A stretch of DNA of 64,000 nt from NCBI GenBank assembly GCA_022414725.1, contig CM039464.1, forward strand, positions 6,951,180-7,015,179. Reading direction: 5' to 3'. Under the pieces are notes generated by a model. It was not told where the DNA came from. It did not search any database and worked only from the letters and a program-made list of their open reading frames with translations. Positions 12,100 through 25,093 of the stretch are shown in pieces. This DNA comes from Microglena sp. YARC. Taxonomy: Eukaryota; Chlorophyta; Chlorophyceae; Chlamydomonadales; Chlamydomonadaceae. Within the stretch, counting starts at the first letter, position 1; every line of letters starts with the position of its first letter. Both the position numbers and the translations under genes were made by a program.

Positions 12100-12172
12100 G
12101 CCTCGTTGGTGTAGTTGGTTATCACGTGTGCCTGACACGCACAAGGTCACCATTTCGAACCTGGTACGAGGC
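12100..12172 (+). tRNA. tRNA-Val with GAC anticodon
   Basis: Same structure as the 11,079 copy, but the loop is CTGACAC, so the anticodon is GAC. This also reads valine codons (GUC/GUU). The acceptor and anticodon stems are perfect and the T-stem has one mismatch. A single C-to-G change in an otherwise CAC family. Confidence 0.6.
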
Positions 12173-13124
12173 ATCCTTATAACTGATAGGAGGTACTGGA
12201 ATGCTAACGAGCATGCCTCCTTGAGCCTGAAGCCCGTGATATGTTCACTTGCTTCTGACTCGCCCGTCAATCACCGTCCGATGAATTCGTGGAAGTACCT
12301 GGATTACCGTGAGATTTACGAGGCTTTACCGTGAGCCCCGTGAACCAAAACAGTTGTACATCAGAAATTTTATATCGCAAATTTGCTATGTCTATATGTC
12401 GCTCAAACAACAACGCAACAGTAGTGCGAAGTTTAATACGGTACAATTTCGCAAAGAAACCGAATTTATAATACAAATGAGGTCTAAGGTATCTTGTGTT
12501 TTACTGATTTACACTTTCACGGATGTAAATGGGGAACCAAATCCCCCCACAACCCCCAGGAGGCCAGTCCCGAAACATGCATCGTACCCAATAATAGCCA
12601 AATACACCCACCGGATCGAGGGGAGGCTAACTGTGTACTTGAGGACATCCAGGCTCTACCCTAGCGAACGGCCACCCTGGAGGATTGGCCATGGCAAGGG
12701 CACGTGGTCTACATGCACGCAGGTAATGACAAACGCCTGGTGGGGCGTGGTAGTAAGGGAGCCCCGTCTTGCGGCGACAGGGCACGGGCTGCTGCTTTAC
12801 CTAGACAAAGCTTTCATGGCGGTTGACAGCGGCCGCGAACACTAAAGCGCACCCGTAGAGATTGGAACCCCGCACCTTCTTCGTTCGTTCAAGGAGCTCT
12901 GCCATTGAGCCATTCGTCGAAACGGGGATGCACGCACGTAGACTACATGCCCAACCAAGGTCATAGAGGTCCTAGTCGTCAACGAGGCAAACAGACTCCA
13001 CCAGGGGACAAGGGCCTGAGGTCCTGGAGGACCACTTGCACATGTTTTTCGATGTGACGTCATCAAGGCTAGCTCAATTATTGTTGTGTCTTTAAACCTT
13101 TTTTGTCGTCCTGTTGGTTGATGA

Positions 13125-13197
13125 GCCTCGTTGGTGTAGTTGGATATCACGTGTGCCTCACACGCACAAGGTCACCAATTCGAACCTGGTTCGAGCC
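13125..13197 (+). pseudogene. tRNA-Val relic, type B, followed by element X
   Basis: Type B copies read GGATATCAC in the D-arm and end TTCGAGCC, giving two acceptor mismatches. The CAC anticodon arm is intact here. Element X begins 15 bases after the 3' end. Confidence 0.65.
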
Positions 13198-13212
13198 ATC
13201 CTTGTAACTGAT

Positions 13213-14260
13213 TAAGGGCGTCCCGAATGAAATGATTCGATTCTTTAATTCAATGTATTTTAATTAATTTAATTAAATTGTATTTAATGTTGTCTTATAT
13301 TAATTCGATTTATTCCATTCCATTTAATTTAATTAACGTGTTTTGAATGCATGTAATTGCTTAAAATTGTATCAATTCGAATAGGATTACATTTGAAGGG
13401 CGCCTGGAGGCTTTAAATTAATTGAATTCCAATGAATCGATTGATGATTTAGCATAGTTAACTACAAAGTGACGAAAAATAAAGTTTTTGAAGGGTTGTT
13501 GATTTTTAAGCAGTATTGAACGTTTCTATAATGCAATGAAATGCATGTATGTAGATTTACTGTAAAAATAAAAAAAATTGATGCAAGAAAAATGAGACCA
13601 ATCAGGTGTCTGGTTGATTTTACGGAATTTGTGCAAGGTATTGCATGTTTCGGCCCAGCCCAGATTGCATGTCCTCCTGAACGGGGTTTTGGCCAGCGGC
13701 AGGTGGCGTGGCTTGCCCCTGCCCCCGCCCCGGCCCCCGGCCCCGCCCTGCCCCCGCCCCGCCTGGTGGCCCCGCCCCTGCCCCACGACGGCCCGGCCTG
13801 GGCCGCGGCCCCGAGGTGGGGTCCGTGGGCTAATTATAGCACGTGCCCTAGGGGAATGTTTCGTCCGTTGTGATGCGTACATGTTTCGCCTTGGTTTTTT
13901 GACGACTGTTCTGTTCCCAAACCAATGTGTACGCACATGTTGAAGTGCTTCAAATTTGAAATGTTAGCTCAAAACACCCTGAAATCAAATTGTTAACCAT
14001 TAATTGTAGCTTTTTGGCCCAACCTGAGCTCCTTTTCGTGAAATGCGATGCTCATATGTGCTCTGGTGAGAATTTGTCCGGTATAAATAAGTCTTATAAT
14101 TAATCAAAAAATATAGAATGTTCAACTTTTTTGTGTTTTTCATAAAACCTGAAAAAGTGGTTGGTGACACACGGACGAACGGACGAACGGACGAAAGGAC
14201 GGACATTTTAATGGGGCTAATCCCTCTTCAAAAATCTGGAGATTTTTTTCATTCGGGTAT
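13213..14260. mobile_element. Element X, copy 1 (~1.05 kb, unclassified)
   Basis: This block interrupts the unit at CTGAT/AGGAG. Its order is: TAAGGGCG start; AT-rich TTAATTAA tract; GAAGGGCGCCTGGAGGC; AT-rich stretch; strongly C-rich core (about 13,725-13,800); unique 3' half; GGACGAAC tandem (14,172-14,202); and CATTCGGGTAT end. Apparent long ORFs across the C-rich core are compositional. No transposase is visible, so it is non-autonomous if mobile. A 2-bp AT duplication is possible but not decisive. Confidence 0.75.
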
Positions 14261-15194
14261 AGGAGTTACTGGAATGCTAACGAGCATGCCTCCTTGAGCC
14301 TGAAGCCCGTGATATGTTCACTTGCTTCTGACTTGCACGTCAATCACCGTCCGATGAACTCGTGGAAGTACCTGGATTACCGTGAGATTTACGAGGCTTT
14401 ACCGTGAGCCCCGAGAACTAAACAGTTGTACATCAGAATTTATATCGCAATTTGCTATGCTTATATGTCGCTCAAACAACAACGCAACAGTAGTGCGAAG
14501 TTTAATACGGTACAATTTCGCAAAGAAACCGAATTTATAATACAAATGAGTTTAGGGTATCTTGTGTTTTACTGATTTACACTTTCACAGATGTAAATGG
14601 GGAACCAAATCCTCCCACAAACCCCAGGAGGCCAGACCCGAAACATGCATCGTACCCAATAATAGCCAAATACACCCACCGGATCGAGGGGAGGCTAACT
14701 GTGTACTTGAGGACATCCAGGCTCTACCCTAGCGAACGGCCACCCTGGAGGATTGGCCATAGCAAGGGCACGTGGTCTACATGGCACGCAGGTAATGACA
14801 ACGCCTGGTGGGGCGTGGTAGTAAGGGAGCCCCGTCTTGCGGAGACAGGGCACGGGCTGCTGCTTTACCTAGACAAAGCTTTCATGGCGGTTGACAGCGG
14901 CGCGAACACTAAAGCGCACCCGTAGAGATTGGAACCCCGCACCTTCTTTCGTTCGTTCAAGGAGCTCTGCCATTGAGCCATTCGTCGAAACGGGGATGCA
15001 CGCACGTAGACTACATGCCCAACCAAGGTCATAGAGGTCCTAGTCGTCAACGAGGCAAACAGACTCCACCAGGGGACAAGGGCCTGAGGTCCTGGAGGAC
15101 CACATGCACATGTTTTTCGATGTGTGACGTCATCAAGGCTAGCTCAATTATTGTTGTGTCTTTAAACCTTTTTTGTCGTCCTGTTGGTTGATGA

Positions 15195-15267
15195 GCCTCG
15201 TTGGTGTAGTTGGATATCACGTGTGCCTCACACGCATAAGGTCACCAATTCGAACCTGGTTCGAGCC
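15195..15267 (+). pseudogene. tRNA-Val relic, type B
   Basis: GGATATCAC D-arm, anticodon arm TGTGC-CTCACAC-GCATA with one stem change, and TTCGAGCC 3' end with two acceptor mismatches. Confidence 0.6.
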
Positions 15268-16216
15268 ATCCTTATTACTGATAGGAGGTACTGGAATGCT
15301 AACGAGCATGCCTCCTTGAGCCTGAAGCCCGTGATATGTTCACTTGCTTCTGACTCGCCCGTCAATCACCGTCCGATGAATTCGTGGAAGTACCTGGATT
15401 ACCGTGAGATTTACGAGGCTTTACCGTGAGCCCCGTGAACTAAACAGTTGTACATCAGAATTTATATCGCAATTTGCTATGCTTATATGTCGCTCAAACA
15501 ACAACGCAACAGTAGTGCGAAGTTTAATATGGTACAATTTTGCAAAGAAACCGAATTTATAATACAAATGAGTTTAGGGTATCTTGTGTTTTACTGATTT
15601 ACACTTTCACGGATGTAAATGGGGAACCAAATCCTCCCACAACCCCCAGGAGGCCAGACCCGAAACATGCATCGTACCCAATAATAGCCAAATACACCCA
15701 CCGGATCGAGGGGAGGCTAACTGTGTACTTGAGGACATCCAGGCTCTACCCTAGCGAATGGCCACCCTGGAGGATTGGCCATGGCAAGGGCACGTGGTCT
15801 ACATGCATGGCACGCAGGTAATGACAACGCCTGGTGGGGCGTGGTAGTAAGGGAGCCCCGTCTTGCGGAGACAGGGTACGGGCTGCTGCTTTACCTAGAC
15901 AAAGCTTTCATGGCGGTTGACAGCGGCCGCGAACACTAAAGCGCACCCGTAGAGATTGGAACCCCGCACCTCTTCGTTCGTTCAAGGAGCTCTGCCATTG
16001 AGCCATTCGTCGAAACGGGATGCACGCACGTAGACTACATGCCCAACCAAGGTCATAGAGGTCCTAGTCGTCAACGAGGCAAACAGACTCCACCAGGGGA
16101 CAAGGGCCTGAGGTCCTGGAGGACCACATGCACATGTTTTTCGATGTGACGTCATCAAGGCTAGCTCAATTATTGTTGTGTCTTTAAACCTTTTTTGTCG
16201 TCCTGTTGGTTGATGA

Positions 16217-16289
16217 GCCTCGTTGGTGTAGTTGGTTATCACGTGTGCCTCACACGCACAAGGTCACCATTTCGAACCTGGTACGAGGC
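16217..16289 (+). tRNA. tRNA-Val(CAC)
   Basis: Perfect acceptor and anticodon stems; T-stem with one mismatch (ACCAT/CTGGT). Lies about 1,022 bp after the preceding type B copy. Confidence 0.7.
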
Positions 16290-17237
16290 ATCCTCATTAC
16301 TGATAGGAGGTACTGGAATGCTAACGAGCATGCCTCCTTGAGCCTGAAGCCCGTGGCATGTTCACTTGCTTCTGACTTGCCCATCAATCACCGTCCGATG
16401 AATTCGTGGAAGTACCTGGATTACCGTGAGATTTACGAGGCTTTACCGTGAGCCCCGTGAACCAAACAGTTGTACATCAAAATTTATATCGCAAATGCTA
16501 TGTCTATATGTCGCTCAAACAACAACGCAACAGTAGTGCGAAGTTTAATACGGTACAATTTCGCAAAGAAACCGAATTTATAATACAAATGAGGTCTAAG
16601 GTATCTTGTGTTTTACTGATTTACACTTTCACGGATGTAAATGGGGAACCAAATCCCCCCACAACCCCCAGGAGGCCAGTCCCGAAACATGCATCGTACC
16701 CAATAATAGCCAAATACACCCACCGGATCGAGGGGAGGCTAACTGTGTACTTGAGGACATCCAGGCTCTACCCTAGCGAACGGCCACCCTGGAGGATTGG
16801 CCATGGCAAGGGCACGTGGTCTACATGCACGCAGGTAATGACAACGCCTGGTGGGGCGTGGTAGTAAGGGAGCCCCGTCTTGCGGCGACAGGGCACGGGC
16901 TGCTGCTTTACCTAGACAAAGCTTTCATGGCGGTTGACAGCGGCCTGCGAACACTAAAGCGCACCCGTAGAGATTGGAACCCCGCACCTTCTTCGTTCGT
17001 TCAAGGAGCTCTGCCATTGAGCCATTCGTCGAAACGGGGATGCACGCACGTAGACTACATGCCCAACCAAGGTCATAGAGGTCCTAGTCGTCAACGAGGC
17101 AAACAGACTCCACCAGGGGACAAGGGCCTGAGGTCCTGGAGGACCACATGCACATGTTTTTCCGATGTGACGTCATCAAGGCTAGCTCAATTATTGTTGT
17201 GTCTTTAAACCTTTTTTGTCGTCCTGTTGGTTGATGA

Positions 17238-17310
17238 GCCTCGTTGGTGTAGTTGGATATCACGTGTGCCTCACACGCACAAGGTCACCAATTCGAACCT
17301 GGTTCGAGCC
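17238..17310 (+). pseudogene. tRNA-Val relic, type B, followed by element X
   Basis: Same type B changes as the copy at 13,125, with the same X insertion 15 bases downstream. Part of a ~4.1-kb duplicated block. Confidence 0.65.
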
Positions 17311-17325
17311 ATCCTTGTAACTGAT

Positions 17326-18369
17326 TAAGGGCGTCCCGAATGAAATGATTCGATTCTTTAATTCAATGTATTTTAATTAATTTAATTAAATTGTATTAAT
17401 GTTGTCTTATATTAATTCGATTTATTCCATTCCATTTAATTTAATTAACGTGTTTTGAATGCATGTAATGCTTAAAATTGTATCAATTCGAATAGGATTA
17501 CATTTGAAGGGCGCCTGGAGGCTTTAAATTAATTGAATTCCAATGAATCGATTGATGATTTAGCATAGTTAACTACAAAGTGACGAAAAATAAAGTTTTT
17601 GAAGGGTTGTTGATTTTTAAGCAGTATTGAACGTTTCTATAATGCAATGAAATGCATGTATGTAGATTTACTGTAAAAATAAAAAAAATTTGATGCAAGA
17701 AAAATGAGACCAATCAGGTTGTCTGGTTGATTTTACGGAATTTGTGCAAGTATTGCATGTTTCGGCCCAGCCCAGATTGCATGTCCTCCTGAACGGGGTT
17801 TTGGCAGCGGCAGGTGGCGTGGCTTGCCCCTGCCCCCGCCCCGGGCCCCCGGCCCCGCCCCTGCCCGCCCCGCCTGGTGGCCCCCGCCCCTGCCCCACGA
17901 CGGCCCGGCCTGGGCCGCGGCCCCGAGGTGGGGTCCGTGGGTAATTATAGCACGTGCCCTAGGGGAATGTTTCGTCCGTTGTGATGCGTACATGTTTCGC
18001 CTTGGTTTTTGACGACTGTTCTGTTCCAAACCAATGTGTACGCACATGTTGAAGTGCTTCAAATTTGAAATGTTAGCTCAAAACACCCTGAAATCAAATT
18101 GTTAACCATTAATTGTAGCTTTTTGGCCCAACCTGAGCTCCTTTTCGTGAATTGCGATGCTCATATGTGCTCTGGTGAGAATTTGTCCGGTATAAATAAG
18201 TCTTATAATTAATCAAAAAATATAGAATGTTCAACTTTTTTGTGTTTTTCATAAAACCTGAAAAAGTGGTTGGTGACACACGGACGAACGGACGAACGGA
18301 CGAAAGGACGGACATTTTAATGGGGCTAATCCCTCTTCAAAAATCTGGAGATTTTTTTCATTCGGGTAT
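17326..18369. mobile_element. Element X, copy 2
   Basis: Nearly identical to copy 1 and bounded by the same unit sequence, including the distinctive right junction GGGTATAGGAGTTACTGG (GTT where other units have GGT). The shared private variant argues that it arose by duplication of a unit block rather than by a fresh insertion. The GGACGAAC repeat lies near 18,281-18,311. Confidence 0.75.
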
Positions 18370-19300
18370 AGGAGTTACTGGAATGCTAACGAGCATGCCT
18401 CCTTGAGCCTGAAGCCCGTGATATGTTCACTTGCTTCTGACTTGCACGTCAATCACCGTCCGATGAACTCGTGGAAGTACCTGGATTACCGTGAGATTTA
18501 CGAGCTTTACCGTGAGCCCCGGAGAACTAAACAGTTGTACATCAGAATTTATATCGCAATTTGCTATGCTTATATGTCGCTCAAACAACAACGCAACAGT
18601 AGTGCGAAGTTTAATACGGTACAATTTCGCAAAGAAACCGAATTTATAATACAAATGAGTTTAGGGTATCTTGTGTTTTACTGATTTACACTTTCACAGA
18701 TGTAAATGGGAACCAAATCCTCCCACAAACCCAGGAGGCCAGACCCGAAACATGCATCGTACCCAATAATAGCCAAATACACCCACCGGATCGAGGGGAG
18801 GCTAACTGTGTACTTGAGGACATCCAGGCTCTACCCTAGCGAACGGCCACCCTGGAGGATTGGCCATAGCAAGGGCACGTGGTCTACATGGCACGCAGGT
18901 AATGACAACGCCTGGTGGGGCGTGGTAGTAAGGGAGCCCCGTCTTGCGGAGACAGGGCACGGGCTGCTGCTTTACCTAGACAAAGCTTTCATGGCGGTTG
19001 ACAGCGGCCGCGAACACTAAAGCGCACCCGTAGAGATTGGAACCCCGCACCTTCTTCGTTCGTTCAAGGAGCTCTGCCATTGAGCCATTCGTCGAAACGG
19101 GGATGCACGCACGTAGACTACATGCCCAACCAAGGTCATAGAGGTCCTAGTCGTCAACGAGGCAAACAGACTCCACCAGGGGACAAGGGCCTGAGGTCCT
19201 GGAGGACCACATGCACATGTTTTTCGATTGTGACGTCATCAAGGCTAGCTCAATTATTGTTGTGTCTTTAAACCTTTTTTGTCGTCCTGTTGGTTGATGA

Positions 19301-19373
19301 GCCTCGTTGGTGTAGTTGGATATCACGTGTGCCTCACACGCATAAGGTCACCAATTCGAACCTGGTTCGAGCC
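19301..19373 (+). pseudogene. tRNA-Val relic, type B
   Basis: GGATATCAC D-arm, GCATAAGG and TTCGAGCC, as in the copy at 15,195, its partner in the duplicated 4.1-kb block. Confidence 0.6.
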
Positions 19374-20323
19374 ATCCTTATTACTGATAGGAGGTACTGG
19401 AATGCTAACGAGCATGCCTCCTTGAGCCTGAAGCCGTGATATGTTCACTTGCTTTCTGACTCGCCCGTCAATCACCGTCCGATGAATTCGTGGAAAGTAC
19501 CTGGATTACCGTGAGATTTACGAGGCTTTACCGTGAGCCCCGTGAACTAAACAGTTGTACATCAGAATTTATATCGCAATTTGCTATGCTTATATGTCGC
19601 TCAAACAACAACGCAACAGTAGTGCGAAGTTTAATACGGTACAATTTTGCAAAGAAACCGAATTTATAATACAAATGAGTTTAGGGTATCTTGTGTTTTA
19701 CTGATTTACACTTTCACGGATGTAAATGGGGAACCAAATCCTCCCACAACCCCAGGAGGCCAGACCCGAAACATGCATCGTACCCAATAATAGCCAAATA
19801 CACCCACCGGATCGAGGGGAGGCTAACTGTGTACTTGAGGACATCCAGGCTCTACCCTAGCGAATGGCCACCTGGAGGATTGGCCATGGCAAGGGCACGT
19901 GGTCTACATGCATGGCACGCAGGTAATGACAACGCCTGGTGGGGCGTGGTAGTAAGGGAGCCCCGTCTTGCGGGAGACAGGTACGGGCTGCTGCTTTACC
20001 TAGACAAAGCTTTCATGGCGGTTGACAGCGGCCGCGAACACTAAAGCGCACCCGTAGAGATTGGAACCCCGCACCTTCTTCGTTCGTTCAAGGAGCTCTG
20101 CCATTGAGCCATTCGTCGAAACGGGGATGCACGCACGTAGACTACATGCCCAACCAAGGTCATAGAGGTCCTAGTCGTCAACGAGGCAAACAGACTCCAC
20201 CAGGGGACAAGGGCCTGAGGTCCTGGAGGACCACATGCACATGTTTTTCGATGTGACGTCATCAAGGCTAGCTCAATTATTGTTGTGTCTTTAAACCTTT
20301 TTTGTCGTCCTGTTGGTTGATGA

Positions 20324-20396
20324 GCCTCGTTGGTGTAGTTGGTTATCACGTGTGCCTCACACGCACAAGGTCACCAGATCGGACCTGGTACGAGGC
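20324..20396 (+). tRNA. tRNA-Val(CAC)
   Basis: Perfect acceptor (GCCTCGT/ACGAGGC), anticodon stem and T-stem (ACCAG/CTGGT). The T-loop reads ATCGGAC rather than TTCGAAC, which weakens the B box. Confidence 0.65.
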
Positions 20397-21344
20397 ATCC
20401 TTATTACTGATAGGAGGTACTGGAATGCTAACGAGCATGCCTCCTTGAGCCTGAAGCCCGTGATATGTTCACTTGCTTCTGACTCGCCCGTCAATCACCG
20501 TCCGATGAATTCGTGGAAGTACCTGGATTACCGTGAGATTTACGAGGCTTTACCGTGAGCCCCGTGAACTAAACAGTTGTACATCAGAATTTATATCGCA
20601 ATTTGCTATGCTTATATGTCGCTCAAACAACAACGCAACGTAGTGCGAAGTTTAATACGGTAAATTTCGGCAAAGAAACGAATTTATAATACAAATGAGT
20701 TTAGGTATCTTGTGTTTTACTGATTTACACTTTCACGGATGTAAATGGGGAACCAAATCCTCCCACAAAACCAGGAGGCCAGGACCCGAAACATGCATCG
20801 TACCCAATAATAGCCAAATACACCCACCGGATCGAGGGGAGGCTAACTGTGTACTTGAGGACATCCAGGCTCTACCTAGCGAACGGCCACCCTGGAGGAT
20901 TGGCCATGGCAAGGGCACGTGGTCTACATGCATGGCACGCAGGTAATGACAACGCCTGGTGGGGCGTGGTAGTAAGGGAGCCCGTCTTGCGCGACAGGGT
21001 ACGGGCTGCTGCTTTACCTGGACAAAGCTTTCATGGCGGTTGACAGCGGCCGGCGAACACTAAAGCGCACCCGTAGAGATTGGAACCCCGCCACCTTCTT
21101 CGTTCGTTCAAGGAGCTCTGCCATTTGAGCCATTCGTCGAAACGGGGATGCACGCACGTAGACTAACATGCCCAACCAAGGTCATAGAGGTCCTAGTCGT
21201 CAACGAGGCAAACAGACTCCACCAGGGGACAAGGGCCTGAGGTCCTGGAGGACCACATGCACATGTTTTTCGATGTGACGTCATCAGGCTAGCTCAATTA
21301 TTGTTGTGTCTTTAAACCTTTTTTGTCGTCCTGTTGGTTGATGA

Positions 21345-21417
21345 GCCTCGTTGGTGTAGTTGGATATCACGTGTGCCTCACACGCATAAGGTCACCAATT
21401 CGAACCTGGTTCGAGCC
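21345..21417 (+). pseudogene. tRNA-Val relic, type B
   Basis: GGATATCAC, GCATAAGG and TTCGAGCC variants as in other type B copies. Confidence 0.6.
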
Positions 21418-22371
21418 ATCCTTATTACTGATAGGAGGTACTGGAATGCTAACGAGCATGCCTCCTTGAGCCTGAAGCCGTGATATGTTCACTTGCTTCT
21501 GACTCGCCCGTCAATCACCGTCCGATGAATTCGTGGAAGTACCTGGATTACCGTGAGATTTACGAGGCTTTACCGTGAGCCCGTGAACTAAACAGTTGTA
21601 CATCAGAATTTATATCGCAATTTGCTATGCTTATATGTCGCTCAAACAACAACGCAACAGTAGTGCGAAGTTTAATACGGTACAATTTCGCAAAGAAACC
21701 GAATTTATAATACAAATGAGTTTAGGGTATCTTGTGTTTTACTGATTTACACTTTCACGGATGTAAATGGGGAACCAAATCCTCCAACAAACCCCAGGAG
21801 GCCAGACCCGAAACATGCATCGTACCCAATAATAGCCAAATACACCCACCGGATCGAGGGGAGGCTAACTGTGTACTTGAGGACATCCAGGCTCTACCCT
21901 AGCGAACGGCCACCCTGGAGGATTGGCCATGGCAAGGGCACGTGGGTCTAACATGGCACGCAGGGTAATGACAACGCCTGGTGGGGCGTGTAGTAAGGGA
22001 GCACGTCTTGCGGCGACAGGGTACGGGCTGCTGCTTTACCTAGACAAAGCTTTCATGGCGGTTGACAGCGGCCGCGAACACTAAAGCGCACCCGTAGAGA
22101 TTGGAACCCCCGCACCTTCTTCGTTCGTTCAAGGAGCTCTGCCATTGAGCCATTCGTCGAAACGGGGATGCACGCACGTTAGACTACATGCCAACCAAGG
22201 TCATAGAGGTCCTAGTCGTCAACGAGGGCAAACAGACTCCACCAGGGGCACAAGGCCTGAGGTCCTGGAGGACCACATGCACATGTTTTTCGATTATGTG
22301 ACGTCATCAAGGCTAGCTCAATTATTGTTGTGTCTTTAAACCTTTTTTGTTCGTCCTGTTGGTTCTGATGA

Positions 22372-22444
22372 GCCTCGTTGGTGTAGTTGGTTATCACGTG
22401 TGCCTCACACGCACAAGGTCACCAGTTCGGACCTGGTACGAGGC
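22372..22444 (+). tRNA. tRNA-Val(CAC)
   Basis: Perfect acceptor, anticodon and T stems (ACCAG-TTCGGAC-CTGGT). The lead-in sequence has extra bases (TTGTTCGTCC, GGTTCTGATG) compared with other units. Confidence 0.7.
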
Positions 22445-23394
22445 ATCTTATTACTGATAGGAGGTACTGGAATGCTAACGAGCATGCCTCCTTGAGCCTG
22501 AAGCCCGTGATATGTTCACTTGCTTCTGACTCGCCCGTCAATCACTGTCCGATGAATTCGTGGAAGTACCTGGGATTACCGTGAGATTTACGAGGCTTTA
22601 CCGTGAGCCCCGTGAACTAAACAGTTGTACATCAGAATTTATATCGCAATTTGCTATGCTTATATGTCGCTCAAACAACAACGCAAAGTAGTGCGAAGTT
22701 TAATACGGTACAATTTGCAAAGAACCGAATTTATAATACAAATGAGTTTAGGTATCTTGTGTTTTACTGATTTACACTTTCACGGATGTAAATGGGGAAC
22801 CAAATCCTCCCACAAACCCCAGGGAGGCCAGACCCGAAACATGCATCGTACCCAATAATAGCCAAATACACCCACCGGATCGAGGGGAGGCTAACTGTGT
22901 ACTTGAGGACATCCAGCTCTACCCTAGCGAACGGCCACCCTGGAGGATTGGCCATGGCAAGGGCACGTGGTCTACATGCATGGCACGCAGGTAATGACAA
23001 CGCTGGTGTGGGCGTGGTAGTAAGGGAGCCCCCGTCTTGCGGCGACAGGGTACGGGCTGCTTGCTTTACTGGACAAAGCTTTCATGGCGGTTGACAGCGG
23101 CCGCGAACACTAAAGCGCACCCGTAGAGATTGGAACCCCGCACCTTCTTCGTTCGTTCAAGGAGCTCTGCCATTGAGCCATTCGTCGAAACGGGGATGCA
23201 CGCACGTAGACTACATGCCCAACCAAGGTCATAGAGGTCCTAGTCGTCAACGAGGCAAACAGACTCCACCAGGGGACAAGGGCCTGAGGTCCTGGAGGAC
23301 CACATGCACATGTTTTTCGATGTTGACGTCATCAAGGCTAGCTCAATTTTGTTTTGTGTCTTTAAACCTTTTTTGTCGTCCTGTTGGTTGATGA

Positions 23395-23467
23395 GCCTCG
23401 TTGGTGTAGTTGGATATCACGTGTGCCTCACACGCATAAGGTCACCAATTCGAACCTGGTTCGAGCC
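23395..23467 (+). pseudogene. tRNA-Val relic, type B
   Basis: Same variant pattern as the other type B copies; last clear copy before the indel-rich zone. Confidence 0.6.
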
Positions 23468-24426
23468 ATCCTTATTACTGATAGGAGGTACTGGAATGCT
23501 AACGAGCATGCCTCCTTGAGCCTGAAGCCGTGATTTGTTCACTTGCTTCTGACTCGCCGTCAATCACTGTCCGATGAATTCGTGGAAGTACCTGGTACCG
23601 TGAGATTTACGAGGCTTTACCGTGAGCCCCGTGAACTAAACAGTTGTACATCAGAATTTATATCGCAATTTGCTATGCTTATATGTCGCTCAAAACAACA
23701 ACGCAACAGTACTGCGAAGTTAATACGGTACAATTTCGCAAAGAAACCGAATTTATATACAAAATGAGTTTTAGGGTATCTTGTGTTTTACTGATTTACA
23801 CTTTCACGGATGTAAATGGGGAACCAAATCCTCCCACAAACCCAGGAGGCCAGACCCGAAAACATGCATCGTACCCAATAATAGCCAAATACACCCACCC
23901 GGATCGAGGGGAGGCTAACTGTTGTACTTGAGGGACATGCCAGCTCTACCCTAGCGAGACGGCCACCCGCTGGAGGATTGGCCCATGGCAAAAGGGCACG
24001 TGGTCTACATGGCACTTGCAGGGTAATGACAGAGCCTGGTGGGGCGTGAGTAGTAAGGGAGCACGTCTTGCGGCGGGACAGGGTACGGGCTGCTGCTTTA
24101 CCTAGACAAAGCTTTATGGCGTTGACAGCGGCCAGCGAACACTAAAGCGCACCCGTAGAGATTGGAACCCCGCACCTTCTTCTGTTCGTTCAAGGAGCTC
24201 TGCCATTGAGCCATTTCGTCGAAACGGGGGGTCATGTCACGCACGTAGACTACATGCCCCAACCAAGGTCATAGAGGTCCTAGTCGTCAACGAGGCAAAC
24301 AGACTCACCAGGGGACAAGGGCCTGAGGTCCTGGAGGACCACATGCACATGTTTTCGATGTGACGTCATCAAGGCTAGTCAATTATTGTTGTGTCTTTAA
24401 ACCTTTTTGTCGTCTGTTGGTTGATG

Positions 24427-24500
24427 AGCTCGTTTGGGTAGTGTTGGTTATCACGTGTGCCTCACACGCACAAAGGTCACCAGTTTCGACCTGGTACGAG
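24427..24500 (+). pseudogene. tRNA-Val relic in indel-rich unit
   Basis: Recognisable CACGTGTGCCTCACACGCAC core, but the 5' end reads GCTCGTTTGGGTAGTG and the 3' end GGTACGAGC. The indels may be sequencing or assembly error, because the whole unit is affected. Confidence 0.45.
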
Positions 24501-25093
24501 CATCCTTATTACTGATAGGAGGTACTGGAATGCTAACGAGCATGCCTCCTTGAGCGAAGCCCGTGATATGTTCACTTGCTTCTGATCGCCCGTCAATCAC
24601 CGTCCGATGAATTCGTGGATACCTGGATTACCGTGAGATTTACGAGGCTTTACCTGTGAGCCCCGTGAACTAAACAGTTGTACATCAGAATTTATATCGC
24701 AATTTGCTATGCTTATATGTCGCTCAAACAACAACGCAACAGTAGTGTGCAAAGTTAATACGGTACAATTTCGCAAAGAAACCGAATTTATAATACAATG
24801 GTTTAGGGGTATCTTGTTTTTACTGATTTACACTTTCACGGATGTAAATGGGAACCAAATCCTTATACACAAACCCGCCTGATGAGGCCAGACGAAACAT
24901 GCATCGTACCCAATAATAGCAAATACACCCACCGGAGTGGGAGTGCTAACTATGTTACTGTGAGGACATCCAGGCTCTACCCTAGGTTTTACGAACGCCA
25001 CCCTGGAGGATTGGCCATGGCAGGCACGTGGTCTACATGCCAGGCACGCAGGGTTAATGACAACGCGATGGGGCGTGTAGATAAGGGAGCTTA

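Larger units (their letters stand above)
8925..25093. repeat. Tandem array of ~1.02-kb tRNA-Val units, left part
   Basis: Unit landmarks (GACGTCATCAAGGCTAGC, the tRNA, GCATGCCTCCTTGAGCCTG, ACAACAACGCAACAGTAGTG, GGATTGGCCATGGCAAGGG) recur at ~1,020-1,025-bp spacing, as shown by successive tRNA starts at 9029, 10056, 11079 and 12100. Each unit is a T-rich lead-in, a tRNA-Val-like gene, then ~950 bp of tRNA-unrelated sequence. Two units also contain element X. Sequence is clean to about 19 kb and becomes rich in single-base indels toward the gap. Confidence 0.95.

Noticed and set aside
13526..13943. 110-136-codon frames on both strands of element X
   Set aside because: They span the C-rich core, which is open in most frames; residues are Pro/Ala/Arg/Gly runs.
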